NCBI RefSeq assembly: GCF_034190915.1
Contig: NW_026947503.1
Span: 25,812,532-25,876,531 of the forward strand
Length of the DNA stretch: 64,000 nucleotides
Reading direction: 5' to 3'
DNA from: Cavia porcellus
Taxonomy: Eukaryota > Chordata > Mammalia > Rodentia > Caviidae
Shown here: piece by piece, positions 1 through 12,200 of the stretch
Numbering within the stretch: position 1 is the stretch's first letter
Layout of the letters: the number at the start of each line of letters is the position of its first letter
Made by a program: the position numbers and the translations under genes
The notes under the pieces: model-generated
The model's database searches: none
Seen by the model: only the letters and a program-made list of their open reading frames with translations
What the model was told of the DNA's origin: nothing

Positions 1-535
1 GCACGCATTTCTCAGAGCAGACTCATTTGGAACTTGAAGTAGAATTTCAGTTTATTGATGTGCTGCTGTTTCTCAGGAACTAAAATCCTCAAATGAGATC
101 CACACATTTTCTTTGAGAAGACTTAAATAGAAAACAAAATGCAGGCCAAAAGGTCCTTCAAGTGTGTGAACTCACATGCATGTTAGGTAACAGTTACATC
201 CATCTTAGTCACACAGGTTTCTGTTGAACTGAAATTCTAAGACCTTTTGGCTGCAACTGCCACATAAGGACATGATTAAAGTCCTCTTCCTTGGAAAAAC
301 ACAGCCCTGATGCTCCTTTTCCTATGCATCCATACCTGTACAGTGCCCTTTTTTGTTAGCTGTGACTCAACATTTACAATAATGTCTTTGTGAACATAAC
401 TCATTTTGGAAACACATTTCTCATCTATGAGGGCCCTGATACAGGAGTAGCAATCTTCTGCTCAAGGGTATGACCACAGACTAAAACACAGTAACTGTAA
501 CCCCCTTTACAAATGAAACAAGGTTAAACATTTCT

Positions 536-646
536 TTTTTTTCTTTTTTTTTTTGTCTTTTCATTTTTATCGGTACTGGGGATCAAACTCACCACTGCCT
601 GCTTGCAAGGCAGGTGCTTATGCCGCTGAGCTAAATCCCCAGCCCC
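536..646 (-). mobile_element. ID-type SINE
   Basis: Antisense tRNA-Ala-like head with a pyrimidine-rich tail on the + strand; perfect 15-bp target-site duplication AGGTTAAACATTTCT at 521-535 and 647-661. Confidence 0.92.
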
Positions 647-649
647 AGG

Positions 650-1985
650 TTAAACATTTCTAAAATGCAAAGGTACAAGATAAACATTACTATTCCAAAA
701 GTTACAAATAGGGAAATACAATGCATTGCAAACAAAGCAAGTCCAACATCCAGCAGGGCAAACATTAAATCCTAGAGTTTCATTTGAAGCAATCTGGTTG
801 CACGCTCCAAAAGGTTTGGGTGATTCCACTTCCACAGCACTTCCAGGATTTCAGCTCCTGCAGCCTCTCTCGTAAGCCTCCTCTGCTGGGTTTTTGCAGC
901 TTTCCTTGGATGATCCACATTCCTGCCTTTTCCAAACTTGTGGAGTTTCCATTGGACCTTTGGCTTCACCCTTATATTTTTATATATTGCCCTCTCAGGG
1001 GCACACTGCTTGGCTCCCAGGCCTTTTGCAATCAAGGTGGAAACCATCTTACCCTCAGAATTTGTGCATTTTCCCTGCACCTAAAATCAGCACCATGTGG
1101 ATGCCACCAAGGTTTGCTGCCAGGTGGAGTAGTAGCTAAGCTTTTCACTGTCTTGGCTGTAGGGCTCCAGTGCCTGGATTGCTGGCCTCTGTTTATCTGA
1201 TTGTGAGGAAGAGCTTCTGTATATTGCTGCCATTCTGGAACCTGGTGTGTCTGCTGCCATTTTGGAACTCCATATGGCCTCTGCCGCCATTCTGGAGCAT
1301 GGTGCTCTGTAGCGTTGTCCTCTGAGCAGTCTTTCACTTTTGCAGTTTTGAGGCTGCAAAGGATGGAGACCCGCTGCTTCCTGGGATGCCCCCGGCCATC
1401 ATTTTTATTTTTCTGTTTCTTCTGAACAGTGAAAGTCTCAGCTCTATCTTTATAACCCACAGCTTTACTGGAGTTTTTCTTCTGGCCAAACCCAGCATTT
1501 TTAATTATCCTACAGGGTTCTTTGCTCTTGATTTGCAACATAAATCTGGTTAAAACCCCCTAATAATAGCCATGCAACTGACTCTATATTCCACTGCCTT
1601 GAAATTTCCTTTGCCAGATTAATGAATCCTTTGCCCTTAATCTCAGTCTTAGGCAAAATCTCTGGACACAGGCAAAATGTAGACAAACTTTCTGCCAAGT
1701 TATAACACATCATGGGGAGTCCAACAACCAATGCAGTCCTTCTTCCCAGCAGAAACCTCCTGAGTCTGGTCTTTACTGGCAGGCTTTTTATCTGCCTTCT
1801 GGTCTCCTGAACTCTGACCAGAATCTCCTCTACAGAACAGCCTAAGATGTTCCAGCTCTATGCATGCAGGCGACATCTCCAAATCTTTCCAAACTTTGCC
1901 CATAAGCCATTTCCAAAGACTCTTGAACCACATGGTCAGATATAGTCATAGGAATACCCCACTCCATTGGTACCAAATTCTGTCT
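650..1985 (-). mobile_element. Degenerate LTR-retrotransposon-like remnant
   Basis: Minus-strand open segments (61, 102, 169, 73 and 77 residues) read into one another without a recognisable protein family. The layout, with phrases such as tttgccctgctggatgttgg, resembles ERVL-MaLR-type repeats of rodents. The family name is a guess from memory; the repeat nature is more certain. Confidence 0.4.
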
Positions 1986-2325
1986 TAGTTACTTTTTACT
2001 CATTGTTGAGAGAAAATACCTGATGCCTAAAGTTGGGGAGGAAAAGGTTTATTTCTTACAGTTCTTGTAAGTTTCAGTCCTTACTCATTTCCCTCCAACG
2101 CAGGGTGGCATGGCGGGGCCACAGTTCATAGTGGCTGCAAACAGCAAGGCGGAAACCGGCAAGAGAGAGAGAGATACACCACCTTCTTGCCTTTACATCA
2201 TATCCTGGCTCCACCTCCAGGCGAGTGTAGCACTCACATCACCAATCCGAGTTCTAAACAATGAACAAATGCATAATTGCGTGAGGCTTGGGGCCTGACA
2301 TAAACTGACATAAACCATGACAACG
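1984..2325. repeat. Interspersed repeat A, copy 1
   Basis: Begins cttagttactttttactcat, includes tttatttcttacagttcttg, a tggcggggccacag segment, and ends near ataaaccatgacaac. Same family as 13877-14190 and 14228-14575. Family name not recognised. Confidence 0.7.
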
Positions 2326-3545
2326 GCAAAGAAAAACCTAGCCAACTCTGTACATATCAATAAGCTGAAATAGGACCAAGTTTATCCAAAATGGAGAAGT
2401 TGCTCTTCTTGTCAAGGATAGTGTTTAGGTATAACTGTGGTTGAGGAAGCTATAGCTTCCTAAAAGAGTGGACTTGGTCTTACCCATGTTTTACAACTCT
2501 TTGCTATAGTAGAGTTTGACATATTTAGAAGTTGGTGAGTCTCATTAAGCATCAGGTAAATCTAGACTTCATGTTTATCTTGTCTAGACCAACCTGAATA
2601 TCTATCAGGCTTGAGACGTTGCCTTTCTGGGGGGACCTTCGGTAAAATCTTTGTGGTCTCAGGCTTTTGGGACAATGCAGCTTGCAAGAGAGTGCAGGAA
2701 AAGGGGCAGCAGGCTTCTGGGGTGTTACTTTCCTCTTTGATTTGTGGACGAGGGTCCCTGGTCTGTCCATGTTCTTCACATGTACAATAATAATGCCCCC
2801 AATGAGCACTGTTGCCCAAATGCAATTATTAATATCCTTGAGGAAGATTTTAACCTGTAAATCGAACTTCTCTCAGTATCCAACTCTGCAACCTTTTCAC
2901 TTTTTTCTATATATGTGGATGAAGTTGTTGTTCTGGGCCCACCAGTGAGTCAGAGGATTTTGGTCTTTTGTTCTAATTGCTGGGTCCAACCCATCATACC
3001 ATCCTCCCCAGAATCCTATGGTCTTACGACCCCAATGCGGACAGTATGCTTCTCTTTCTTTACAATTTCCCTTTTTCACTTTAGTTCACATATATAATCC
3101 CTGGGCTACCAGGTCCATGTCACCCTTTGTGTTGTTCCTAATGAGCACCTTTCCTTATACTTTCCATACAGGGAAGCCATCTGTAGACCCTCCAGTCTAC
3201 CACCAGTGGGGGTTCCAAAAATAGCATTTATAGCAAGATAGCAGATACAACAGATTGTTGGTTGCAAAGGAGATGTGCTATTAAAGCCTCTTCTTATCTG
3301 TGAACTGATGTTATCAAACGAAAGGTGAAGCCTGGGTGATCGTCTTAGCCATGGTTCCAGGAGGTGTAAACAGGCTAACAAACAGTTGAGAGTGCTTAGT
3401 TGAGTACAACTAGGTAGAAAAGAACCAAAGCAGCCTTTTCTGGAATTCCCAACTCCTGGGGATGCAGTCCAGAATGCAACAGCAAGCACCAGCACCACCG
3501 GGAGGAAAAGGACCAAGAAGTCAGTGGGAGGGCAGTACGTTGACA

Positions 3546-3547
<2 letters not shown>

Positions 3548-3595
<48 letters not shown>
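3548..3595 (+). repeat. (TC)n microsatellite
   Basis: Uninterrupted TC dinucleotides, directly abutting an old antisense SINE. Confidence 0.95.
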
Positions 3596-3598
<3 letters not shown>

Positions 3599-3675
3599 GG
3601 GGGGAGGGGGAATTGAATTCATGACTTCACGTTTGCCAAGCAGGCACTTAACCGTTGAGCTAAACCCCTAGCCCC
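3596..3675 (-). mobile_element. ID-type SINE (older copy)
   Basis: Antisense head with gaattcatgacttc, gccaagcaggcactta and gagctaaacccctagcccc. Confidence 0.8.
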
Positions 3676-4519
3676 TGAAGCCATTTCTTGATGAGATATA
3701 TTTTAGTTACAAGAGGCACCAGAATTGTCAAGCCCAATGATGGGCAAAGACAAAAAGGTGCTATGTCCTTCATCTTTATTAGGTGCACAGCTTGATTGAG
3801 AGGTGTGCTGGTGGGCTGCAGAAAGTGGGGAATGAACTGATCACCCCGGAAAGATTTAAGACTGAGGAGCGGTGCATTTTTGAAAAGCACATAAGAACAG
3901 ATCATGGTTAACTAGGAATCTTATTATCTGCTAAATAGACTACTGGGTAGAAGGAATTTGGGAGAGAGTTACAAGGGTCCTCAGCCACCGTGTTAGGTGT
4001 CCAAACTTCACAGCCTGTTAGTCTCAGCTCTAGTATTTGGCTTAAAGATTAACCTGTGCTTAAGCCAATTGAGGATGTCACTGCAAGGCTTGTAGGCCTA
4101 GGACAGACTCTCTATTTTTGTACCACTTTATCAATATTATCACCTGCTCTGTAGAGCATCAAACTGGTCCTCAGCAGTAATCTAAAACTCTTACATACAG
4201 AAGCAAATTTGCCCACAAGAAGTAGAATATACCTGTCCCTTGGAGTCACAGTTCAGAGTTCACAGCCTCAGTCATTCACAGATTTTTCCTTAGAACCTGT
4301 CTAGTGAATGTTCCCAGAAATGTTCACAATTGAAAACTTCAAATATCTTCGGCAGTTTTTTCCTGGGAGATTTGCAAGTAGCTAATCGAAAAGCATTATT
4401 TCACTTCTTGCTGCTGGCATGTAACCCATCTCTGAGAGATATATCAGCATTCCCACGTCACAACAATTTGCTGTATTGCCAGAGCTATCTGGAGTGTTCT
4501 TGGTTTTCTTCTTAAAGTC

Positions 4520-4521
<2 letters not shown>

Positions 4522-4551
<30 letters not shown>

Positions 4552-4631
4552 AATGGGTACCGGGGAATCAAACTGGTGACCTCATGCTTGCAAGGCAGGC
4601 ACTTATGCCACTGAGCTAAATCCCCAGCCCC
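4522..4631 (-). mobile_element. ID-type SINE
   Basis: Antisense copy with 15-bp duplication TCTTCTTAAAGTCTT at 4507-4521 and 4632-4646. Confidence 0.9.
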
Positions 4632-5060
4632 TCTTCTTAAAGTCTTGTTGGGATTTTCTGGTAGAATAGTAGACAAGCAAAAGGAAAGAGAAGTGGATTT
4701 ATTGAGGATGCAGAGAGGAGCCCACACCCACAGGGGTTTGGCTTTCTCCTCTGACCTGATACAGATGGAGCAGAGGGTTATATGTCCTCTGATTGGAAGT
4801 GGTGTATGGAGTGGGCATTGATGATGTGCAAGGACCTGATTGGAATTGTCTTTATGGGCAAATGGGAAAAAAAGCTAAAGAGGAAGAGGGAGGAAGTGGC
4901 TGTCAGGGTGTTTTGCTTTGGTCTTCCACCATGTTAGCCCACTGTCATAATGTACAGTAATTTATACTAGGGTAAGAACCTCTCAATCCTAAGATGCTGC
5001 CCGAACACCCTGTACCTTATATAGCTTCTGGCAGTGAACATAAGTGCCAGAAGAAGTTTT

Positions 5061-5164
5061 GTGTTTTTTTTGGTCTTTTTCGTTTTTATCGGTACCAGGT
5101 ATCGAACTCATGACTGCCTGCTTGCAAGGCAGGTGCTTATGCCGCTGAGCTAAATCCCCAGCCC
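5061..5164 (-). mobile_element. ID-type SINE (young subfamily)
   Basis: Tail cgtttttatcggtacc joined to the antisense head; 9-bp duplication AGAAGTTTT at 5052-5060 and 5165-5173. Confidence 0.9.
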
Positions 5165-5269
5165 AGAAGTTTTAAGACACTCCCAGAGAAGATAGAATAC
5201 TGGATTTGCTCTGGGAACTAAAAAGTTACACCGTGGTAGCATAATAGGTGGGGTTTTTTTTGTGTTTTG

Positions 5270-5403
5270 TTTTGTTTTTTGATCTTTCTGAGTCAGGGTC
5301 TCACAATGCAGTTCAGGCTGACCTTAAGTTCACTTCTAATTTGCAGTGATCCTTCAGCCCCAGCCTCCTGAGTGCTGGAATTACAGACATATGCCACGCC
5401 CAG
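5270..5403 (-). mobile_element. B1-type SINE
   Basis: Antisense 7SL-derived SINE: gtcagggtctcacaatgcag, cctcctgagtgctggaatta, ccacgcccagc. Carries the rodent internal duplication. Confidence 0.85.
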
Positions 5404-5576
5404 CTTTTTTTTTTTTTTTTTTTTTTTTTTACCTTTTTGAGACAGGGTTTCACTATGCAGTTCAATCGGGTCTAGAACTTACTTTTTAGCCTAGACTGGC
5501 CTTGGACTCACACCGATCCTCCTGCCTCAGCGTCCCGAGTGCTGGGATTATAGATGTGCGCCACCATCCTCAGCCA
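5404..5576 (-). mobile_element. B1-type SINE
   Basis: Antisense copy directly after the previous B1: gagacagggtttcactatgc, tgcctcagcgtcccgagtgc. Confidence 0.85.
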
Positions 5577-5617
5577 ACTTGGTATTTTTTGACCATATTT
5601 GAAACTTGCGATTTTTT

Positions 5618-5747
5618 TTTTGTCTTTTTCCTTTTTAAAAAAAATTTTTTTTTTGTCTTTTTCCTTTTTATCGGTACCGGGGATCGAACTCATGACTGCC
5701 TGCTTGCAAGGCAGGAGCTTATGCCGCTGAGCTAAATCCCCAGCCCC
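5618..5747 (-). mobile_element. ID-type SINE with duplicated tail
   Basis: Young copy; the tail unit tttttttgtctttttcctttt occurs twice before the head. 18-bp duplication TGAAACTTGCGATTTTTT at 5600-5617 and 5748-5765. Confidence 0.92.
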
Positions 5748-6729
5748 TGAAACTTGCGATTTTTTACAATTTGTGGGTACTCTAGGAACAAAACCTCTGC
5801 AAATTTCAGAAGTCCATTGTAATGGAAATTCAGATGATTTGTTCCACAACCCAAAAATAGCCTTATAAAAATGTTCACATGGGCTGGTCCGAGTGCAGTG
5901 GTGTTTACAACTAATTGATCACAACCAGTTACAGATTGCTTTGTTCCTTCTCCACTCCCACTGCTTCACTTTGACTAGCCTTAAAAAACAAACAAACAAA
6001 AAAAGTTCACACGACTGTTATATAATACAAAATAATAAAATATGGAATACAAAGACAAAAAAATTAACATGCAGTTACCTTTGAAAACCTTCAAGGCTGG
6101 TATGAGGGAGACAGAAAGAGAAGGGTTACCGTGGAGGATGACTTGGAATCACTGCTATCTCTTGGCTCAATGGAGTATTTCTTTTAGTACAACTGTAGCA
6201 AGGAACCTACTTGTGGACACTTGCTTTTGCCTCCTTTTTGAGGATTTTGCAGAATTGTGACACTGCTTGGTTTTAGAGAGATTTATTCCTCGCATGGCTG
6301 CAGTCTTATTCAGCTGGTACTTTTCTACAAAATCTTGCATTGTTTACCACATTTTACACATCTTCCTAATCTCATTTGAACTGAGTGTTCCTGTGCCTGT
6401 GCCTTTTCCTCTTCCTCTGCAGACAACCCCTGCCCCATAACCTCTTGCTGTTGGGAGAGAATCACCCCCAAACCCATGTGTGGGGAAGAATTATTGACTT
6501 AGTTGTGATCAGGTGACATTTGGTGTCATGTACTCCTTGAATTGCAAGACATCGCTCTTTTGTCAAATTAAAATTTCTTAGAAATATCTCATCTTGTGGA
6601 GTACTCACAATTCAAGGTTTTATTGTATTTAATTATCAATTCTTCCTAATCTGGGAGCATTTGCTCCTGTTTCAGATTAAACCATATAGTTGTGCTTTGG
6701 TGTTTCACGCACTGTCTTGCTTTTTATTT

Positions 6730-6827
6730 CTTTTTTTTTTTTTTTTTCCAGTATCAGGGATCAAACTCATGATCTCATGCTTGCCAGGAAAGTGCTTGTG
6801 CTGCTGAGCTAAATCCCTGCTCCCCCC
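6730..6827 (-). mobile_element. ID-type SINE (older), first of a five-copy cluster
   Basis: cagtatcagggatcaaactc through gctgctgagctaaatccctg. Confidence 0.8.
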
Positions 6828-6904
6828 CTTTTGTACTGAGGATTGAACTCAAGACCTTGTCCTTGCCAGGCAGGCGCTTAGGCCACTGAGCTAAATCTCC
6901 AACC
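6828..6904 (-). mobile_element. ID-type SINE (older), cluster copy 2
   Basis: tactgaggattgaactcaag through gccactgagctaaatctcc, abutting copy 1. Confidence 0.8.
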
Positions 6905-6910
6905 AAAGGG

Positions 6911-7035
6911 ATTTTTTTTTTTTTTGGTCTTTTTTATTTTTTAAATTTATTTTATTTTATTTATTTATTTTTGGTACCAGGGATTGAACTCATGACTGGC
7001 AGGCTCTTACGTTGCTGAGCTAAACTCCCAGCCCC
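6911..7035 (-). mobile_element. ID-type SINE, cluster copy 3
   Basis: A long T-rich tail with TTTA repeats, then ggtaccagggattgaactc; part of the anticodon-arm region is lost. Confidence 0.8.
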
Positions 7036-7046
7036 TTTTTCGTCTT

Positions 7047-7161
7047 GTTTTTTTTTTTCTTTTTTTGGTCTTTTTCCTTTTTATCGGTACCAGGGATTGA
7101 ACTCACGACTGCCTGCTTGCAAGGCAGGCGCTTATGCCGCTGAGCTAAATCCCCAGCCCCA
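7047..7161 (-). mobile_element. ID-type SINE (young), cluster copy 4
   Basis: Near-consensus head. 10-bp duplication TTTTCGTCTT at 7037-7046 and 7162-7171. Confidence 0.9.
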
Positions 7162-7171
7162 TTTTCGTCTT

Positions 7172-7266
7172 TTTTAAAAACTATTTCGTTTTTTGGTTCC
7201 AGGAACCGAGCTCAGAGCCTTGCACTTGTGAGGCAGGGGCTATACCGTTGAGCTACATACCTGTTC
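7172..7266 (-). mobile_element. ID-type SINE (old), cluster copy 5
   Basis: Diverged: gttccaggaaccgagctcag, gtgaggcaggggctatacc, gttgagctacata. Confidence 0.65.
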
Positions 7267-7744
7267 TGAATGAAATCTTTTTTTCTGGGTTATTTGGGTA
7301 TCCCTGCAAAACTGACTACATTAATTTAGGTGAAGAACATCTGCAGAAGTTAAACTGTTAGTAAAGATGTATCATTCCTGTTTCAGGATTGGCAGCTTAG
7401 CTTTTTCAGTTTCAGTGATACAGAAGGAGGGACCAGAATAAACTGATAATAATTGAATCTTGAATTGCCTACACATACAGCTTGGCATCACCTAGTGACA
7501 GGATAGAGTGTTCTTGCACAAATGAAGGTGGCTTTGTTGACATTAGGTGATGCAGTCTTACGAGACAGTTGGATTGTTTGAAGCATTACCGTGGTGCATG
7601 ATGGTACACTCTGATGTCTAATTGTTGGTGGATTCTTGGTTGTTTTATAAAGATTCATATTCTTTCCTTATATTTACAGATTAAAGATTAAAGTACCTAT
7701 TTTCTTTTTTTTTTATCAGTGTATGTTTGTAGTACATAATGGTT

Positions 7745-9060
7745 GCAATCATCATGAGACCTGATACACGTACAAGGCACATCTGTGTCGCCTCCCCTCC
7801 CTTCCCTCTCAGCTGTACTGTTTCCATCTGCTGCATGCCCCCAACCTCCCTACATCTCATTTTTTCTGTTTAACTTTTATTTTACTCACGATTTGTATTT
7901 TGAGTTTCTCATACAACAGAAACCATGTAATTTAAGCTTGTGTGTCTGTTTCACTTACCATTATAATCTCAAGGTGGATCAGTTTTCCTACAAAAGACTT
8001 GTTTATTCTTTATGGCAGAGTAGTATTTCATTATGCACACACAGGACATTTTCTTTATCCATTCATCTGTTGATGGATATATAGGCTGCTTGCTCATTTT
8101 CACTATTGTGAAATGTGCTGCTATAAAGAGGGTACTCATTGAAATATGATGTCTTGAACTCTTACAGGAAAATATCTAGGAGGCAAATAGCTGAGTCAAA
8201 TGGATTTATTTGTTTTAGTTTTTTAAGGAGTCTCCATTCTGATTTTATAATCACGCATGGCTTAGGTTTCACCAATAGAAAGTGTTCTTTTTTCCCTACA
8301 GTCTAACCAGCATTTGTTTTTATCTGATTCCTTTGTGATAGTCATTGTGCAATAAGAAGAAATCTCAAGGCTATTTTAATGTGCATTTTTCTAAAAGAGT
8401 GTGATGTTGAACTTTTTATGCATTTATTGGCCTTTTGTATTTCTTGTTGAGAAGTGTCTGTTCACTTGTGTTTTTTGATGAATCTTTTATTTGGGGGTTT
8501 AATTATTTTGAGTTCTTTGTTCTTTGTAAACATTAGTCATTTGAGAAATAGGTTGCAAAAGCTTTCTCATTCTGCAGGTTATGTTCACTCCATTGGTTGT
8601 TTCTTGTGTACCACTTTTTATAATTTGATGTCCTCCCATTTGTTGATTCTGGTGTAATCTCTTGTGCAGTTGGTAATTAGTTTAGAAAGTCCTAGCCTGT
8701 GGCTATGTCTTTAAGAGTTTTACCTTTTTTAAAAATCTTCCAGCAAGTTAAGTGTTTCTGTTTTAATATTAAGATCTTTGATCTCTTTGATTTTATTTTA
8801 GTAGATGGTGAGAAATGTAGGTTAGATTTAACCTTCAGCATGTGGATAAACAGTTTCCCCGGCACCATTTATTAAAGATGCCGTCTTTCCTCCTGTGAAA
8901 GTTTTGGCCCCTTTGTCAAAGGCAGGTAGCTGAATTTGCTGAGAGTTGTTTCCCCATCCTCTGTTCTGTTCATTGATCCACGTGTCTATGTTTTTACCAA
9001 TGTCGTGGTATACTTTATCACTGTAGCTTTGTAGTATTATTGTGCTTTTAGGAAAGGTTG
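7745..9060 (-). mobile_element. Antisense L1 3' end
   Basis: The complement matches the well-known L1 end-of-ORF2 region (the + strand shows tttatccattcatctgttg, gatggatatataggctg, and later tctaaccagcatttg). No long frame survives. It stops about 80 bp before the first NARS1 exon in the window. Confidence 0.7.
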
Positions 9061-9137
9061 ATTTTTATATGCTGCAGGTCTGGACTCCAGAGGGAATAAT
9101 TCATTGCATTTTCTTTTGTTCTCTCTCCCTTCCCAAG

Positions 9138-9203
9138 GCTTTGATGACAGTAGGAAAAGAACCATTTCCTACCATTTACGTAGATTCACAAAAAGAAAAT
9201 GAG
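9138..9203 (+). CDS. NARS1: NARS1 coding exon 1 in window (residues 32-53)
   Basis: The exon reads [20 protein letters not shown] and onward in phase 0, between a cccaag acceptor and a GAG|gtaaga donor. It belongs to the N-terminal appended domain of eukaryotic AsnRS. The preceding intron is at least 9.1 kb and runs off the left edge; an antisense L1 tail ends about 80 bp before the acceptor. Confidence 0.93.
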
Positions 9204-12200
9204 GTAAGATGAGCCCAGAACTTCACAGAATTATACTTTGTGAATACACTTTGAATTGAATTTATTTTACATATTGAATAAACAGGGTTCTTGGGTGAAA
9301 TTACGTATCTGTCTTTCTCTCCAGAGGTGGGACGTTATTTCTAAATCACAAATGAAGAACATTAAAAAACTGTGGCATAGGGAACAAATGAAGACTGAAT
9401 CCCAGGAGAAGAGAGAGGTGACTAATAATTTACCCCCACACATGTTTTACAAGTTAGAATGCTAGAAGCCGTGTTAACGATGTGACTTGTTGATAAAATT
9501 AGGCAGAAGATAGTTTGCGAAGAGAAAAGAACCTGGAAGAAGCCAAGAAGATATCCATCAAAAAGGATCCAAGTCTGCCAGAGCCAAAGTGTGTAAGTGT
9601 GTGCCTCGTGGTCATGTCGTGTCCTTCATTGTGGCTTTGAGTGGTATGCCGCTCCTTTGTTCCCTTACATTGTTTGTCTTTCCTTGTAGAATGGAGAGAG
9701 AAAGATTTTAGGATAGTGTAAAGCTTGTTCTTTAGGTGTTTGCTTTAACACAGAGCTTGGTAATTGCTTGAAATATATTCTCTTCTGACTGAAACCCAGC
9801 AGACCTGGGATGCAGCCCAGGCTGTGCTGTGTGATATCAGTGCAGTGAGTTGACCCTCGTTAGTATCTGTTTCCCCACTGTACGATGAGCAGGTAGAAGT
9901 ACATGACTTTTCTATAGTGTGTGAGTCTGTGAAATTAGATTTATTTTTTTCTTCTGAAATCCAAACACATTGCTGCACTATGAATACACATGGTTAGTGT
10001 GTGTTCTAATCATTTTTGCTGACCGTTATCATGTTCCCTACTTAGTGATGGAGTTGTTTTCCTGGCTGTGTTCAGCACCCACTTCCTCTGTCCATCTCTT
10101 TTGACTTCATGTTTCAAACAGGAAGTCTTTTATTTAGCTTCCAAGTGCCAGCCTGTACTGAGGAGCTGTGGGGTCATGGAAAGGGCCTGTGTGGCTGGGA
10201 TGGTTGCTGCTGGGGAAGCAGGGGCTCTGCTTGTAACAAATTTGTTTAATAACTGATTTTCTATAGCAGTATCTGAAACCTTTCTGGGTGCGTCTCACTG
10301 CCAGTTTTGCATTAAGAGAAGACTTGGATTTGTTTGAACCATTTTAATATGGTGCAGTTTTTTAGTTAACCTGCCTAGCCACTGTCTCCAATTTTTTTGT
10401 ATTATTTATGATTTTTTTAACACTTTGTTCCTGCACATTTCTTATTAATGAAAACATTGGTATGTAATACATGATGTTTGTTCAACTACTGTTTAATTTC
10501 ATTTATAGGTGAAGATTGGTGCATTAGAAGGCTATAGAGGCCAAAGAGTAAAGGTGTTTGGCTGGGTCCATAGGCTTCGTAGACAAGGTGAATGGTACCA
10601 CTTTTATTTTCTTCTTCGTTGTTCAGTTTTTTGTTGTTGTTTTATTCTGTTATGCTAACTTTATATGGACACAGTGATTTGAAAACTCAATTAGTTATGA
10701 TTTAATGTGGCTAGAATCTCAAAATTATGTCAAGTCTTAACTATTAGCAAGTACAGGTGTAGTCAGGTTTGTCAAACTGAATTTTAATTATTCAATGAAA
10801 AACAGGAGGTATGTTTATAGGAGGGCCCGATCCTGATGTCAAACGTGTCTATATTGTTTAATTCTTTTTTTTGTTTTTGGTCCTGGGGATCAAACTCAGG
10901 ACCTCCTGCTTGCCAGGCAGGTGGTTGTGCTGCTGAGTTAAATCCTCAGCCTCTTATATTGTTTAATTCTTTTTTTTTTTTTTCTTTTTCTTTGTGTGTG
11001 TCTTTTTCCTTTTTATCGGTACCGGGGATCAAACTCACGACTGCCTGCTTGCAAGGCAGGCGCTTATGCTGCTGAGCTAAATCTCCAGCCCCTTTAATTC
11101 TTAAATAATGAGCATGTGTGCATTCTGCTTCTCTTCTGGTACAGGTGTTTTGTTTTCTCTGTTTTTGTGTCTTCCTCTGCAATTCTGAGGATCACACCAG
11201 GGGCACTGCAGCACTGAGCTGCATCCCCACCCCTTTGTATTTTTTATTTTGAGACATAGTATCCCTAAGTTGCCCAAGCAGGCCTCTAACTTTTGATCAA
11301 TGCTGGGAGTGCAGGTGTGTGCACGCCTGTGCCCAGGTGCTTCCTCCATTACTTCATGACATGAGATTTTTATGGTGATTATTGACTCATTCGTGAGTAA
11401 GATGGAACATAAAGGGAGAGCTGGTCTGTTCAGTGATATTCGTGCCCCTCCCCTGCACTTTTCTGTTGGTGTTCAGGGGGTTTAACAGTGAGTAAGACAT
11501 AATCCTCAGCTCATTGGTCACCATCTTGCTGACCCATGGCCATGTAAAGCGGTTTATATATGTTGTTTTTTTTGTCTCTTTCCTTTTTATTGGTACCGGG
11601 GCTCGAACTCATGACGACCTGCTTGCAAGGCAGGCGCTTATGCCGCTGAGCTAAATCCCCAGCCCCTAGTTTATATATATTGTATGGCAGTGCTTCTGGG
11701 CATTTCAAAGTAAGGGGATCGTGTGGGAGGCTTGATCTTCCCACTCTTAACCTTGAAGTCCTGTGTGGCTAAACTTGAATTTCTCATTTTTAGGAAAGAA
11801 TTTAATGTTCCTGGTGTTGCGAGATGGTACAGGTTATCTTCAGTGTGTCTTATCAGATGATTTGGTAAATATTTTCTTTCATTCATGGTTGAAAATTAGA
11901 CTTGTTCAGTAGCTTCTTTTATTGTTAGTTTTAAGGATTATGGACCTGTAGACTTACTTTACACTTTTATTATGTTCACAGTGAGTATACATGCAAAATA
12001 TATGCCACCTAGCATAAATAGAGAACCTGTATTTGTTAATTACACCTTAGTAGATCTGGGAGAGCTTTTATGAAAATCTATAACATGTCTTAGGGCCCAA
12101 TTTTAGTAAATACCTATGTATGGCCAATCCTGCTTTGATGTTGCTGTCCCTGACATGATACCATTTCATTCAGGTTTACTTTTTTGTGCAGTTTTAAGAA

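Larger units (their letters stand above)
1..9137 (+). other. NARS1: NARS1 intron upstream of the first visible exon
   Basis: Apart from the repeats listed, 1-520, 2330-3547, 3680-4506, 4650-5050, 5770-6729 and 7270-7740 hold no exon, RNA gene or family I recognise. In 2560-3550 the minus strand has several short overlapping frames without any recognisable domain; it may be an old retroelement. I looked for the preceding NARS1 exon here and did not find it. Confidence 0.6.

Noticed and set aside
1032..1541. 169-codon minus-strand frame near the left edge
   Set aside because: It continues into neighbouring frames of the same repeat-like remnant and matches no cellular protein I know.
3106..3549. 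147-codon minus-strand frame with a hydrophobic start
   Set aside because: The hydrophobic stretch looked like a signal or membrane segment, but the frame runs into repeat-rich DNA with other short frames and has no family match.
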